Of a stretch of 64,000 nt of DNA, positions 43,357-53,162 are shown one piece after another. Below the pieces are notes generated by a model. The model ran no database searches, was not told the origin of the DNA, and saw only the letters and a program-made list of their open reading frames with translations. This stretch comes from an uncultured Dialister sp. (GTDB lineage Bacteria > Bacillota_C > Negativicutes > Veillonellales > Dialisteraceae), in assembly GCA_900557365.1 (NCBI GenBank), contig UPXR01000001.1, positions 1 through 64,000 on the forward strand, in the 5' to 3' direction. A program made the translations under genes and the position numbers. How positions within the stretch are numbered: the stretch's first letter is position 1; each line of letters starts with the position of its first letter.

Positions 43357-43706
43357 TTGTCTCCCTCTTTCTGAATCTTTTTCAGCAGGCTGTCAATGTG
43401 CATCCCGTAGTCCAGGGAAGAATCTTCCTTGAAGCTGATTTCCGGTGTGTAGTAAATCTTGAGAACCTTTCCCAGCTCGGTGCGGACAAAGCCCTTTGCC
43501 TTGTTCAGTGCTTCCAGAGTCTGCTTTTTCTCCTCCGGCTTGCCGAAAAGGGATACATAAACCGTAGCTTCCCGCAGATCCCCGGTGACGCTGACTTCCG
43601 TAACCGTCACAAATCCGATGCGGGGGTCCTTCAGTTCATTCAGAAGCATCTTGCTTACTTCCTGCTTAATGAATTCCTGTACTTTTCTTACTCGTAATTC
43701 CGACAT
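43353..43706 (-). CDS. rbfA: Ribosome-binding factor A RbfA
   Basis: 117 residues, 30S maturation factor with the KH-like fold; motifs VQEFIKQEVSKMLLNELKDPRIGFVTVTEV and ATVYVSLFG are visible in part. The ATG at 43706 has AGAGG eight bases upstream; a GTG three codons earlier is less likely. Lies 132 bases after infB. Confidence 0.95.
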   Translation of the reverse strand: MSELRVRKVQEFIKQEVSKMLLNELKDPRIGFVTVTEVSVTGDLREATVYVSLFGKPEEKKQTLEALNKAKGFVRTELGKVLKIYYTPEISFKEDSSLDYGMHIDSLLKKIQKEGDK

Positions 43707-43838
43707 TTCTTTCACCTCTTCCGAAACGGGCTTTCTGCCCTGAAAAACGGAAAAGGGTGCACGGACAAACAGTCTTGATGCACCCCTCCTGTATTTCCTG
43801 CACTCTGCCGAAACGGCAGTTTATCGAACGCGGACCGC

Positions 43839-46397
43839 TTATTTCAGTTCTGCTGCTTCTTCCTTCAGTTCGAAGGCTTCCATCTGGTCGCCTTCCTTGA
43901 TATCCCGATAGCCGTCGATGGAAAGACCGCATTCAAATCCTGCGGTGACTTCCTTCACGTCATCCTTGAAGCGGCGGAGAGATCCGATCTTTCCTTCATG
44001 GACTACAATGCCGTCGCGGATCAGACGGAGCTGGCAGTTGCTCGTGATCTTTCCGTCCTGGACATAAGCACCGGCTACAATGATCTTCGGTGTATGGATA
44101 ACCTGGCGGACCTCTGCATGACCCAGAACTTCTTCCCGGATCGTCGGTGCCAGCATACCTGCCATAGCGGCCTTCACATCATCAATGCAGTCATAAATGA
44201 CACGGTACAGACGGATATCCACGCCTTCCTTCTCGCTCATTGCTCTTGCATTGGCGTCAGGACGTACGTTGAAGCCGATGATCAGCGCATTCGAAGCGGC
44301 TGCCAGCATGACATCCGATTCGTTGATGGCGCCTACTGCAGAATGGACGATGGAAATGCGGACTTCTTCGCTCTTGATGCCCTGGAGAGACTGCACCAGT
44401 GCTTCTACAGAACCCTGGACATCGGCCTTGATGATGACATCCAGTTCCTTCATTTCCCCTTCCTTGATCTTTTCGAAGATGTTGTCCAGTGTAACCTTCT
44501 GGACGCTTCTCTGTTCGGCTTCCTTCGCCTTGGATGCACGGAGTTCCGCAATGCTGCGGGCCTGCTTTTCATCCATTACATAGAAGTGGTCCCCTGCTTC
44601 CGGCACACTGTCCATACCCAGGATTTCCGCCGGCATGGACGGTTCCGCGCTCTTCAGCTTGCGTCCGTTTTCATTGGTCATAGCGCGGACACGGCCCCAG
44701 CTCTTGCCGGCCAGAATGCTGTCGCCCACATGGAGAGTACCGTTCTGTACGAGGACACTCATGACCGGACCTCTGCCCTTATCCAGCTGTGCTTCTACGA
44801 CAACGCCGTAAGCCGGACGGTTCGGGTTTGCTTTCAGTTCCTGCATTTCCGCTACGAGAAGAATATTTTCCAGGAGGTCGTCCAGGCCGATCTTCTTCTT
44901 TGCGGAAATCGGGGTCATAATGACATCGCCGCCCCATTCTTCTGCCAGGAGGCCTTCCTTGGAAAGCTCTTCCTTGATGCGGTCCGGGTTGGCGCCGGGC
45001 TTATCAATCTTATTGATAGCAACCATAATCGGTACGCCCGCGTTCTTTGCATGGTGGATTGCTTCCACGGTCTGCGGCATGACGCCGTCATCCGCAGCAA
45101 CAATCAGTACGGCGATATCCGTAAGCTGTGCACCTCTGGAACGCATAGCCGTGAAGGCTTCATGGCCCGGCGTATCCAGGAAAGTGATCTTCTGGTTCTT
45201 GTAACGGATCTGGTAAGCACCGATGCGCTGGGTAATGCCGCCTGCTTCGTGGAGTGCTACACTGGTCTGGCGCAGCGCATCCAGAAGTGTCGTTTTGCCG
45301 TGGTCTACGTGGCCCATGATCGTAACAACAGGCGGTCTCGGCTTCAGGAAGCGGGGATCATCCGGAGCCGGAGTGTATTCCGTCGGATCTGCAGCCTGTT
45401 CCGGTTCATTGACGGTGACACCGAATTCTTCTGCCAGGATGTCTACCGTATCCTTGTCCAGAGTCTGGTTGATGGTAGCCATGACGCCGTCCATCATCAG
45501 ATGCTTGATGACCTCGGATACTTCGCGCCCCAGCAGATCTGCCAGTTCCTTAACCGTCACGGTGCCCGGAAGGGTGATTTCCGTCGGGTATGCAGCAGCC
45601 TGCTTCTTTTCGTTGCTGTGCTTCTTCTTATTCTTCTGGTTCAGGGAACGGGCCATGAGAGAGCCGCCTTCCTTCTCTCTTCTCTGCTTTTCCCAATCCT
45701 TTTTCGTCTTTTTCTTTACCGGCTTTTCCCGTCTCTGTGCAGGAATTTCCGGCTTTCCTTCCGCTTCGGGAACAGCCATATGCTGCGGAGCACGGGCTGC
45801 GGGCTTGCTGCGGAAATCTCCGCCGCCTCTGTTTTCCGTCTTATTCCGGGAGAAACGGTCTCCTGTCCGGTCATTTCCGCTGCGTTCTCCGTTTCTGCTG
45901 TCCCGGTTTCCTGTGCGTCCGTCTCTGCTGCCGCTTCTGTCCGGACGGTTTCCGTCCCGTCTTTCAATCCGTCCGTCTCTTCCTGCCGGTCTGTCTCCCG
46001 TACGGACCGTTTTCGGCTTGGCTTCCGGACGGATTTCCTTCTTCACTTCCGTTTTTACTTCCTGCTTTGTTTCTGCCGGTTTCACTTCCGGTTTTGCTTC
46101 TGCCTTCTGCTCTTCCTTCGTATCTGCCGTGGAATAGAAAGAATATACCTTCTTCGCACCGGACCCCTGCGGTCTGCCCTGCTGGTCAAAGCGAACCGTT
46201 CTCATGGGCGGACGCTTGGCCGGTTTTTTCGGTGCGGAAGCAAATTCCTTCTCCAGTACAGCCTTCGCATTGTCATCCACCCCGGAAAGACGGCTGGTCA
46301 CATCGATATGATTCTTCTTCAATACTTCAATGACTTCCTTGTCGGTCTTGCCCAGGTTCTTTGCTAATTCATAAACTCTGTATTTTTTCTTCTGCAT
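43839..46397 (-). CDS. infB: Translation initiation factor IF-2
   Basis: 852 residues. N-terminal IF2_N domain ([22 protein letters not shown]), then a long low-complexity region with Glu/Lys stretches and an Arg/Asp/Asn/Gly-rich block at about 135-195, a second IF2_N domain near 275-325, the G domain with [22 protein letters not shown] and NKIDKPG, and the C-terminal domains with fMet-tRNA binding. GGGAGG precedes the start. The RDGN-rich block is unusual in composition but within the variable region of IF-2. Confidence 0.97.
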   Translation of the reverse strand: MQKKKYRVYELAKNLGKTDKEVIEVLKKNHIDVTSRLSGVDDNAKAVLEKEFASAPKKPAKRPPMRTVRFDQQGRPQGSGAKKVYSFYSTADTKEEQKAEAKPEVKPAETKQEVKTEVKKEIRPEAKPKTVRTGDRPAGRDGRIERRDGNRPDRSGSRDGRTGNRDSRNGERSGNDRTGDRFSRNKTENRGGGDFRSKPAARAPQHMAVPEAEGKPEIPAQRREKPVKKKTKKDWEKQRREKEGGSLMARSLNQKNKKKHSNEKKQAAAYPTEITLPGTVTVKELADLLGREVSEVIKHLMMDGVMATINQTLDKDTVDILAEEFGVTVNEPEQAADPTEYTPAPDDPRFLKPRPPVVTIMGHVDHGKTTLLDALRQTSVALHEAGGITQRIGAYQIRYKNQKITFLDTPGHEAFTAMRSRGAQLTDIAVLIVAADDGVMPQTVEAIHHAKNAGVPIMVAINKIDKPGANPDRIKEELSKEGLLAEEWGGDVIMTPISAKKKIGLDDLLENILLVAEMQELKANPNRPAYGVVVEAQLDKGRGPVMSVLVQNGTLHVGDSILAGKSWGRVRAMTNENGRKLKSAEPSMPAEILGMDSVPEAGDHFYVMDEKQARSIAELRASKAKEAEQRSVQKVTLDNIFEKIKEGEMKELDVIIKADVQGSVEALVQSLQGIKSEEVRISIVHSAVGAINESDVMLAAASNALIIGFNVRPDANARAMSEKEGVDIRLYRVIYDCIDDVKAAMAGMLAPTIREEVLGHAEVRQVIHTPKIIVAGAYVQDGKITSNCQLRLIRDGIVVHEGKIGSLRRFKDDVKEVTAGFECGLSIDGYRDIKEGDQMEAFELKEEAAELK

Positions 46398-46418
46398 AAG
46401 CAGCCTCCCAACCCCTAT

Positions 46419-46736
46419 TTATTTTTCGGACATCAGTTTCTTTTCCAGAGCCTTGGCAAAGCCCTTGTCCGTAATCAATACCGCGCTGCGTTCTCCTTTG
46501 CCCAGGGCGCGTCCCAGCTTTCCCTTTTCACCGGCTGTGCGGCAGGCAATATGATGATATTCCGCGGATTTTCTGTAATCTTCCTTTGTTCTTTCCGATG
46601 CATCTTCCGCAATCAGCAGAAATACACCTTTTCCCTTTTTCAATCCCTCAGCCAGCTGGAGATTTCCCGAGAGTGCTTTCCCGGCCCGCTGTATCAGGCC
46701 CAGGAAACGATAAACCGATTCATCCATTTCCTTCAA
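46419..46736 (-). CDS. L7Ae-family ribosomal protein-like YlxQ
   Basis: 105 residues, L7Ae/L30e fold: VYRFLGLIQRAGKALSGNLQLAEGLKKGKGVFLLIAEDAS is shown in part. It may bind kink-turn RNAs. The TTG at 46736 has GAAGGA five bases upstream; the ATG three codons later has the site too close, so the TTG is kept, with doubt. Overlaps ylxR by 17 bases. Confidence 0.88.
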   Translation of the reverse strand: MKEMDESVYRFLGLIQRAGKALSGNLQLAEGLKKGKGVFLLIAEDASERTKEDYRKSAEYHHIACRTAGEKGKLGRALGKGERSAVLITDKGFAKALEKKLMSEK

Positions 46737-46989
46737 TCTGTTCCTTCAGTGCGTCATAGACCTCACGGGAAACAGGTCTTTTCAGGGAATGTTCCAATCC
46801 GTGATTTTCAAAAGCCTTGGCAAAGCATTCCGGATCATTGCAGATATACACGCCGCGTCCCGATTTCTTTCCGGTCTTATCCACTTCGATGATGCCCGTA
46901 GGAAGCGCTACAATGCGGAGCAGTTCCTTTTTCGCCTTCAGCTCCCCGCATCCCACGCACTTGCGCATAGGAATCTTCTTGACCTTCAT
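46720..46989 (-). CDS. rnpM: YlxR/RnpM (DUF448) RNA-binding protein
   Basis: 89 residues with the family pattern RKCVGCGELKAKKELLRIV and SGRGVYICNDPECFAKAF; four cysteines. In Bacillus this protein binds RNase P RNA. Start overlaps the nusA stop (TAATG). Confidence 0.92.
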   Translation of the reverse strand: MKVKKIPMRKCVGCGELKAKKELLRIVALPTGIIEVDKTGKKSGRGVYICNDPECFAKAFENHGLEHSLKRPVSREVYDALKEQIEGNG

Positions 46990-48122
46990 TATTCCTTAGC
47001 CTCCTCTGCGTCGTCGGAAATGATATCGCCCAGGATATCCTCATCGGCGCTTTCCTCTTCGGAACCGAAGCCTTCTTCGTTAGCCTGAGATTCGCTCTTG
47101 ATATCGATCTTCCAGTTGGTCAGCTTTGCTGCCAGGCGGGCATTCTGTCCGGCCTTGCCGATCGCCAGAGACAGCTGATAGTCCGGAACAATGACGTAGG
47201 AAGACTTTTCCTCTTCCCATACGGATACGGAAATCACCTTTGCCGGAGAAAGCGCATTGGCAATGAAAATCGCCGGATCCTCATCCCAGCGGACGATATC
47301 GATCTTTTCATCATGCAGCTCATTGACAATATTCTGTACTCGCTGGCCCTTCGGTCCTACGCACGCGCCGACCGGGTCCACGTTCGGATCCATGGCATAT
47401 ACGGCAATCTTGGAACGGGAGCCTGCTTCGCGGACTACGTTCTTGATTTCTACCGTACCGCTGTAAATTTCCGGTACTTCCAGCTCGAAAAGACGCTTCA
47501 GCAGGCCCGGATGGCTTCTGGAAAGAATGATTTCCGGTCCTTTGGTTGTCTTGCGCACTTCATAGACATAGCACTTGATTTTATCATTGGGATGGAAAAC
47601 CTCTCCCTCGATCTGTTCCTGATAAGGAAGAATGCCTTCCACGCGGCCCAGATCTACGAAAATCGTCCTGGATTCGGACCACTTCACGGTGCCGGTCACC
47701 ACATCCCCTTCACGGCCGGAGAATTCCTCATAAATGGATCCTCTTTCCGCTTCACGGAGCTTCTGGATCATGACCTGCTTGGCGGCCTGTGCTGCCACAC
47801 GGCCGAAATCCTTCGGCGTTACATCGATCTGCAGCATATCTCCCACTTCATAAGAGCGGTCGATTTTCTTGGCATCTGCCAGAGAAATCTGGTTGACCGA
47901 TTCTTCCGATTCGGGATTGACCTCATCCACTACGATCTTTTCTTCATAAATATGATAATCGCCGGTTTCCCGATTCAGAGATACGGAAGCCTTTGCATTG
48001 CTTCCGGATTCTCTCTTGTATGCTGTCAGAAGGACCATGTCCAGAGCGTCAAAAATAACCTCTTCATCCACCTTCTTAATTTTAGCCAAACCTTTGATTG
48101 CTTCGATTAAATTGCCGTTCAC
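46989..48122 (-). CDS. nusA: Transcription termination/antitermination factor NusA
   Basis: 377 residues: N-terminal RNAP-binding domain, S1 domain (GDVVTGTVKWSESRTIFVDLG), KH1 and KH2 with VDPVGACVGPKGQRVQNIV and LAIGKAGQNARLAAKLTNW, and an acidic tail (EEESADEDILGD). No C-terminal AR repeats, as in Firmicutes. Starts with GTG preceded by AGGAGG at 11 bases. Confidence 0.97.
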   Translation of the reverse strand: MNGNLIEAIKGLAKIKKVDEEVIFDALDMVLLTAYKRESGSNAKASVSLNRETGDYHIYEEKIVVDEVNPESEESVNQISLADAKKIDRSYEVGDMLQIDVTPKDFGRVAAQAAKQVMIQKLREAERGSIYEEFSGREGDVVTGTVKWSESRTIFVDLGRVEGILPYQEQIEGEVFHPNDKIKCYVYEVRKTTKGPEIILSRSHPGLLKRLFELEVPEIYSGTVEIKNVVREAGSRSKIAVYAMDPNVDPVGACVGPKGQRVQNIVNELHDEKIDIVRWDEDPAIFIANALSPAKVISVSVWEEEKSSYVIVPDYQLSLAIGKAGQNARLAAKLTNWKIDIKSESQANEEGFGSEEESADEDILGDIISDDAEEAKE

Positions 48123-48143
48123 GATACCTGTTTCCTCCTGGAA

Positions 48144-48614
48144 TTAAAATGAAAAATGCAGCCGTACCTGAGAAATCTTATCTCTTGCGAGAGTCATTTG
48201 TTCCCCGCCCTCCGGGGTCAGAAGAAGACTTCCGTCCTCAGCCAGTCCGTCCAGACGAGCCGTCAGCTCTTTCGTTTTCGTCCCTTCCAGGGGCGCAAAC
48301 AGCTTGACATCTACATCCTCGCCGGTATAGCGGATGAAATCCTTATCCTTCTTCAAAACGCGGTCCAGTCCGGGCGATGAAACCTCCAGCATATAATTGT
48401 CGGGGATCAAATCTTTTTCGTCCAGCAGAGCTCCCGCCTTTTCGCTGACTGTCTGGCAGTCGTTCAAATCCACGCCGCCTTCCTTGTCGATATAAATCCG
48501 GAGAATCCAATTTCTCTCCCGGACATACTCCACATCGACCAGCTCAATGCCGTCCTTCTCCAGGACCGGTTCCAGCAAACGCTCAGCTTCCGCCTCGATC
48601 TCTTTGTGTGCCAT
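48144..48614 (-). CDS. rimP: Ribosome maturation factor RimP
   Basis: 156 residues; 30S assembly factor. Motifs LVDVEYVRERNWILRIYIDKEGGVDLNDCQ and YMLEVSSPGLDRVL are shown in part. The ATG at 48614 has GGAGG four bases upstream; a TTG at 48632 is in frame. First gene of the nusA cluster; a terminator hairpin lies 25-47 bases upstream of the start. Confidence 0.95.
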   Translation of the reverse strand: MAHKEIEAEAERLLEPVLEKDGIELVDVEYVRERNWILRIYIDKEGGVDLNDCQTVSEKAGALLDEKDLIPDNYMLEVSSPGLDRVLKKDKDFIRYTGEDVDVKLFAPLEGTKTKELTARLDGLAEDGSLLLTPEGGEQMTLARDKISQVRLHFSF

Positions 48615-48638
48615 AATCCCTCCAACCTTCAAATATAA

Positions 48639-48661
48639 GAAAAAGTGAGCCGAAGCTCACT
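48639..48661 (-). terminator. Leader terminator directly upstream of rimP
   Basis: On the minus strand AGTGAGC-TTCG-GCTCACT followed by five T. It lies between the operon promoter and rimP, so it would stop most transcripts unless passed. NusA, the product of the second gene, could influence it; this is inferred. Confidence 0.75.
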
Positions 48662-48703
48662 CCACAGGAAACTCTATAGAATACATACAATCTTATCAAT
48701 CCC

Positions 48704-48733
48704 ATTATATCACACCCTGTAAAGAGGGCGCAA
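48704..48733 (-). promoter_or_regulatory. Promoter of the rimP-nusA-infB cluster
   Basis: On the minus strand a perfect -10 TATAAT (48704-48709) and an imperfect -35 TTGCGC (48728-48733) at 18 bases. Confidence 0.6.
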
Positions 48734-48828
48734 GAAAACAGGAGCACAAAAGGCCCTAAGATATGGGACATTGGTACCCAATATGTGTTATCATGTATGG
48801 GATTAGTGTCTGAATAGAGGTTTTGTAT

Positions 48829-49269
48829 ATGAAATACAAATTCAAGACAACAAAAGAACGCTCTGCCATCATGAGCAAGATTCGTGGCAAAGACACAAAA
48901 ATCGAAATTAAATTACGAAAGGCACTCTGGCATTGCGGAGTACGTTACCGCAAAAATTATAAACAGCTTCCGGGAAGCCCAGACATTGCCCTCACGAGGT
49001 TCCGTATCGCCATTTTCTGTGATAGTGACTTTTGGCACGGTTACCAATGGGATGAACAAAAGTGCAAGATAAAATCGAATCGTGATTATTGGATCAATAA
49101 AATCGAGCAGAACATCGAACGCGATAAATTCTACGATGATCAGCTTCTTGAATTAGGTTGGCTCCCCTTACATTTCTGGGAGCACCAAATCAACAGCAAC
49201 TTGGATGCATGTGTTGATGAGGTTCTTTCTCTTCTGCCTGATTTGCCTTACATAAAGAAAAGAAAGTAA
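48829..49269 (+). CDS. vsr: Very-short-patch mismatch endonuclease Vsr
   Basis: 146 residues. Nicks next to T in T:G mismatches that arise when 5-methylcytosine deaminates. Family features: RSAIMSKIRGKDTKIEIKLRKAL, Asp52 in PGSPDIAL (catalytic Asp of Vsr) and His70 in FWHGY. The usual Gly-Cys before FWH is here Asp-Ser-Asp (FCDSDFWHG), which may alter zinc binding. AGAGG lies eight bases before the ATG. It precedes a cytosine-C5 methylase, its natural partner. Base composition is lower in GC than the neighbours. Confidence 0.92.
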   Translation: MKYKFKTTKERSAIMSKIRGKDTKIEIKLRKALWHCGVRYRKNYKQLPGSPDIALTRFRIAIFCDSDFWHGYQWDEQKCKIKSNRDYWINKIEQNIERDKFYDDQLLELGWLPLHFWEHQINSNLDACVDEVLSLLPDLPYIKKRK

Positions 49270-49379
49270 TCCTATAACAATCGTCTGTCGGATTCCGATC
49301 TGTCATCAGACAGTGTTACCAGTTTTTTAATCCGACAAATACAAGTGAGATGGTTCAATTGAACCAAGGAGGACTTATT

Positions 49380-50621
49380 GTGAAAAAAACAATCTGTGAG
49401 TTATTTGCCGGAGTTGGCGGATTCCGTCTGGGATTCGACGCCCTCCATTCCGGCTGGGAGACCGTCTGGTTCTCACAATGGGAACCGGGTAAAAAGATAC
49501 AATGGGCCCATGATTGCTATGTCGCTCACTTCGGGGAAAGCCCTGACTTGAATGGAGAATATCACACGGGAGAGGATATCTCTACCGTTAACAAAGCATC
49601 CATCCCCGACCACACTTTATTAGTCGGAGGCTTTCCCTGTCAGGATTACTCTGTCGCCCACTCCCTTTCTTCCTCTCAGGGCATTGAAGGGAAAAAGGGG
49701 GTATTATGGTGGCAAATCCGTGATACTATTCTCGCCAAACATCCGCCTTTCTGTATTTTTGAGAATGTCGACCGCTTATTGAAATCTCCTGCAAAACAAC
49801 GTGGCCGGGATTTCGGCATAATCCTTTCCTGTTTGGCAGATTCAGGCTACTCCGTGGAATGGCGTGTCATCAATGCGGCAGAATACGGGGCTGCCCAACG
49901 CAGACGTCGCACTTTCATTTTTGCATACAGAAATACTACTCATTATAGCCAAACCGTGTCGGATGAATCCCCGGAAGCAATCCTCTTAGAAAAAGGACTC
50001 ATGGCACAAGCTTTCCCAGTAAAAGCACTCGGTCCCGTTGCATCAGCACCCATCCCGGAAGATTTGATTGAAGTATCCGATAACTTTTCGTTCCCATTCA
50101 AAAGTGCAGGATACCTAAAAGGCCACCGCGTATATACAACAGATGTGGAAATCAAAGGGAATCCTCCTACCGTATTAGGACAAATCCTTGAAAAATGTAC
50201 AGAAGAATATGAAGATTTGTACATCGATGCAGAAAAACTCCAAAAATGGACATATTTGAAAGGAGCAAAAAAAATTCCCCGAATCTCAGCAAGCGGACAT
50301 GCATATGTATTTTCCGAAGGTCCGGTTGCTTTTCCCGATACATGGGATAAACCCGCTCGAACCATGCTCACCAGTGAAAGTACATTGAACCGCAGTACCC
50401 ATGTGGTAAACGACCCCGGGACCGGAAAATTCCGTCTTCTTCTTCCTCAAGAAGCTGAAAAATTACAGGGATTCCCACCTGGATGGACAGGCATTACCAC
50501 TTCCAACGGGAAAAAGATGCCTCGCCGGATGCGCTATTTCTGTATGGGAAATGCCCTTGTAGTCACCATGATTACCCGGATGGGTCGCATACTCGATAAA
50601 ATTATCGAAGAAGAGCCCTAA
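49380..50621 (+). CDS. DNA (cytosine-5) methyltransferase, probably GATC-specific
   Basis: 413 residues from a GTG preceded by AAGGAGG. Motif I CELFAGVGGFRLGF, motif IV with nucleophile Cys87 in GGFPCQDYSVA, motif VI ENVDRLL, motif VIII QRRRRTF and motif X GNALVVTMITRMG. Specificity for GATC is inferred from the Sau3AI-like nuclease next door. Protects host DNA from that enzyme. Its stop is just before a terminator shared with the nuclease. Confidence 0.92.
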   Translation: MKKTICELFAGVGGFRLGFDALHSGWETVWFSQWEPGKKIQWAHDCYVAHFGESPDLNGEYHTGEDISTVNKASIPDHTLLVGGFPCQDYSVAHSLSSSQGIEGKKGVLWWQIRDTILAKHPPFCIFENVDRLLKSPAKQRGRDFGIILSCLADSGYSVEWRVINAAEYGAAQRRRRTFIFAYRNTTHYSQTVSDESPEAILLEKGLMAQAFPVKALGPVASAPIPEDLIEVSDNFSFPFKSAGYLKGHRVYTTDVEIKGNPPTVLGQILEKCTEEYEDLYIDAEKLQKWTYLKGAKKIPRISASGHAYVFSEGPVAFPDTWDKPARTMLTSESTLNRSTHVVNDPGTGKFRLLLPQEAEKLQGFPPGWTGITTSNGKKMPRRMRYFCMGNALVVTMITRMGRILDKIIEEEP

Positions 50622-50627
50622 AAAGAA

Positions 50628-50673
50628 GAAATCCCCTGAAGACAGCAATCTCTGTCTTCAGGGGATTTCTTTT
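50628..50673. terminator. Bidirectional terminator in the restriction island
   Basis: GAAATCCCCTGAAGACAG pairs with CTGTCTTCAGGGGATTTC, with short T tracts; it separates the convergent methylase and nuclease genes. Confidence 0.85.
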
Positions 50674-50677
50674 AGGC

Positions 50678-52168
50678 TTATCTATTTTCGGGAGTGATTT
50701 GACTCAATATATATGTATTTCTCAGCCAAAAGCACTGTTTAATAAATCTCGCTCCATATTTCCACTTCTGCTTCGATGCTTTGTCCAACTGTATATCCGT
50801 CCCTTTGGGAAGAGGCTTCATATCCTGCCTATTTCTGGCATGAGGTCGAACATGAGCGATGAGATGATCTTTCATTTTCGGGAGATTATTCCTTATACCG
50901 CCCTTTTCATCGATGCAAATCGTTAAGCGTCCGCTCGCGATAATATCATGGGTTTCCTGCCATACTTCCCTAACATCCCCTTCCAAATCCTTTTGCGGGA
51001 TATTCCAAAACTGGCTTCCGGATAAATATAGTTTCCCGTCCGCACCACGTTTATATATAACAAAAAAGAACCGTGTATCCCTCAGATAATTGCCGAAACA
51101 GCTATTATCCCAAGTCTCATTAGCCAATTTCTGATAATCAATGACTGGGAACGACATACTTTCCTTAATCTTACCATTTGCCTCAATTCGAATAGCTTTT
51201 ACCACAACCCCTGCTTTCTCGAATTCTTCTGCATGATTTCCTTTCACTCCCAATATCCGGAACGCCAAAATAGATTCCAGATTTTTTGGCTTTTTCTCTA
51301 TATTGACAGAGAACTCCCGACAAAGTTCCGGTACTGATTTCCCTTTATGTGTACGAATTTTATCAATTACATACTTTTCAAAATCACTGACTGTTTCCCC
51401 ATGCCGAACAATCGATTCAGCCGTAGTGGAACCATTTGCAATATAAGACCGCAGGATATGCGTCATATATGAGTTTTTAAAAGAAAAAGCCCTCGATTTA
51501 GCTAATTCCGGACTGCATGGCTGTTTCCTGCGCGTACTGGAATCTGATGATTTTGTAGCCGCCCCTAAATAGAGAGTATCTCCCTCTGAAAGTTCATGTG
51601 CCTTTCCTTTTCGGACTTTGTCAACAATCTTCTCATAATCCTGTTTTATGATTTTTAAATCTTCCGGCGGCGGAGTAAACAAACTCACATAGTCCACATG
51701 AAAATTACGTTTAGGAATCCCTTTTTGGTACAAATACCATACCAGCAACATCAATTTGCTTTTATGCCATAAATGACTCTCCTCAAAACTAGGTTCTTTA
51801 ATCAGACTAAAATAGTTAATCATCGTTAATATAAGCCGTTCCTTGGCCGCTATCCCGTTCTTTATTTGCTTATACGGAGTAACCTTAAGCTCTACTCCGG
51901 CTTCGGGAAAATCCGGATCAGAATCACTGTTACTGTGGTATTGAAAATAACACTCCTCTACAAGATTCCCTAGTCCTCCTTTGTATTCCTTGCGTGTATG
52001 ATTGTTGGCATACTGATAAGAAGCGGTTCTTTCATGAAGCGCTCGATTATTCACCCCGTATTCTCTATTGTTCTTATTATTTTCCCAAATATCTTGGAAT
52101 GTCTTCCCTATCATTTCTTTGCCATAAGCTTCTATGGATTTCGGATTCGTCTCATCATATTCTTTCAT
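50678..52168 (-). CDS. Sau3AI-family type II restriction endonuclease
   Basis: 496 residues, close to the length of Sau3AI. The N-terminal MutH-like nuclease domain shows Asp86, Glu93 and Lys95 in DPDFPEAGVELKVTPYK, with the same 7- and 2-residue spacing as Asp70-Glu77-Lys79 of MutH. The C-terminal half should be the second, regulatory MutH-like domain (ESILAFRILGVKG, FPVIDYQKL). Expected to cleave at GATC. Convergent with the methylase. AT-rich compared with flanking genes, so probably acquired. Confidence 0.88.
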   Translation of the reverse strand: MKEYDETNPKSIEAYGKEMIGKTFQDIWENNKNNREYGVNNRALHERTASYQYANNHTRKEYKGGLGNLVEECYFQYHSNSDSDPDFPEAGVELKVTPYKQIKNGIAAKERLILTMINYFSLIKEPSFEESHLWHKSKLMLLVWYLYQKGIPKRNFHVDYVSLFTPPPEDLKIIKQDYEKIVDKVRKGKAHELSEGDTLYLGAATKSSDSSTRRKQPCSPELAKSRAFSFKNSYMTHILRSYIANGSTTAESIVRHGETVSDFEKYVIDKIRTHKGKSVPELCREFSVNIEKKPKNLESILAFRILGVKGNHAEEFEKAGVVVKAIRIEANGKIKESMSFPVIDYQKLANETWDNSCFGNYLRDTRFFFVIYKRGADGKLYLSGSQFWNIPQKDLEGDVREVWQETHDIIASGRLTICIDEKGGIRNNLPKMKDHLIAHVRPHARNRQDMKPLPKGTDIQLDKASKQKWKYGARFIKQCFWLRNTYILSQITPENR

Positions 52169-52385
52169 TTAAGGTCTTCTCCCTTGCCTCAAAATGTTGA
52201 AACCTGATTATTGTTCTCTTATTACCGCAAATATCCTCTGTAACAGCATTTATTCCCCACATACTACACTAAACTAATCATCCTCGTGAACTGATGCTTC
52301 ACATTATACGTCGAACTATCATTTTGAATTCTTAATTATAATTGTAACATTTTATAAATAAAATTCCCGGCATATTGTTTCCATA
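52169..52385. other. AT-rich boundary of the restriction island
   Basis: No gene is supported. The stretch is markedly AT-rich and marks the right end of the island. It presumably holds the promoter of the nuclease gene; no repeat flanking the island was found by eye. Confidence 0.4.
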
Positions 52386-52437
52386 CAAAAAAGCTCCCTT
52401 ACTGAAAACAGTTTTCTGTCATTCAGAAAGAGAGCTT
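52386..52437 (-). terminator. Terminator of the polA operon
   Basis: On the minus strand AAGCTC and CTGAA segments pair with TTCAG and GAGCTT, followed by T tract; imperfect but long. Confidence 0.7.
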
Positions 52438-52460
52438 CTCTTTTATTTCTTATTTTCGCA

Positions 52461-53162
52461 TCAGTCATCAATGATGGGATGGTTGTACAGATCTTCCAGA
52501 TCCTTTTTCAGATGCTTTCTCAGGGTTTCCTCAAACTGCGGGATGGTCTTTGCATCGTACTGGTGAATGATTCCCGGGATGCCCCCTGCGCGGAGTTCGC
52601 CGTAGTATTCATCACGGTACATATTGTAGAAGAAGAGAATGCCCGTTTCTTTTTCCCGGCATTCGTAGGCACAGATTATATAGGAGCCGTTCAGACCGAG
52701 AAGGGGGCGCTTCGGCTCAATAACCCGCCGGTATGCACCGATGGTTTCGGGGAAGAAATCCTCATAGTCCCATGCCAGAAATCCCCTGCCGCGAACGATA
52801 ATGGAAACTTCTTCCCGGCGGATCAGTTCCTTCTCGATGCTTTTCGGAGTGAGAAACTGTACATTCCGTTTGAATTCTTCGAAATCGCCGGTGATGCATT
52901 CGATTTCCGTGAGCGTGATCAGACGAAGGTACATCTTGACCATGTAGTCCATGGTTTCTTCATCAAAAAGAATGCGGACTTCCCAGCCCGTTTCTTCACT
53001 CTGCCAGCCGAAGGCAAAGTAAATCCGTTCTTCCTGCCGGTCGATCCGATGAAGCTTGTACTCTCCGATTTCGGCCGGGAGTTCCTTTTCGATTTCCCAG
53101 TCCAGGAACTTCTGTCTTCGTTCCGCTCTTTCCTTTTGCAGCTTGTCTTCTTTATCCGCCAT
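52461..53162 (-). CDS. Conserved-looking cytoplasmic protein of unknown function
   Basis: 233 residues, no signal peptide or membrane segment. An acidic/basic helical N-terminus (about 1-30) leads to a mixed alpha/beta body rich in Glu, Tyr and Phe (ERIYFAFGWQSEETGWEVRIL, IICAYECREKETGILFFYNMY in part). No catalytic motif recognised. It overlaps the end of the lytic transglycosylase gene by 11 bases and ends the polA-coaE operon. Confidence 0.75.
   Translation of the reverse strand: MADKEDKLQKERAERRQKFLDWEIEKELPAEIGEYKLHRIDRQEERIYFAFGWQSEETGWEVRILFDEETMDYMVKMYLRLITLTEIECITGDFEEFKRNVQFLTPKSIEKELIRREEVSIIVRGRGFLAWDYEDFFPETIGAYRRVIEPKRPLLGLNGSYIICAYECREKETGILFFYNMYRDEYYGELRAGGIPGIIHQYDAKTIPQFEETLRKHLKKDLEDLYNHPIIDD

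Noticed and set aside
43998..46367. A 789-codon open frame opposite infB
   Set aside because: Antisense of the unmistakable IF-2 gene; its openness follows from the codon bias of infB.
48760..52400. Flanking direct repeats or an integrase for the restriction island
   Set aside because: No repeat pair or recombinase gene was found by eye; transfer is suggested only by gene content and base composition.
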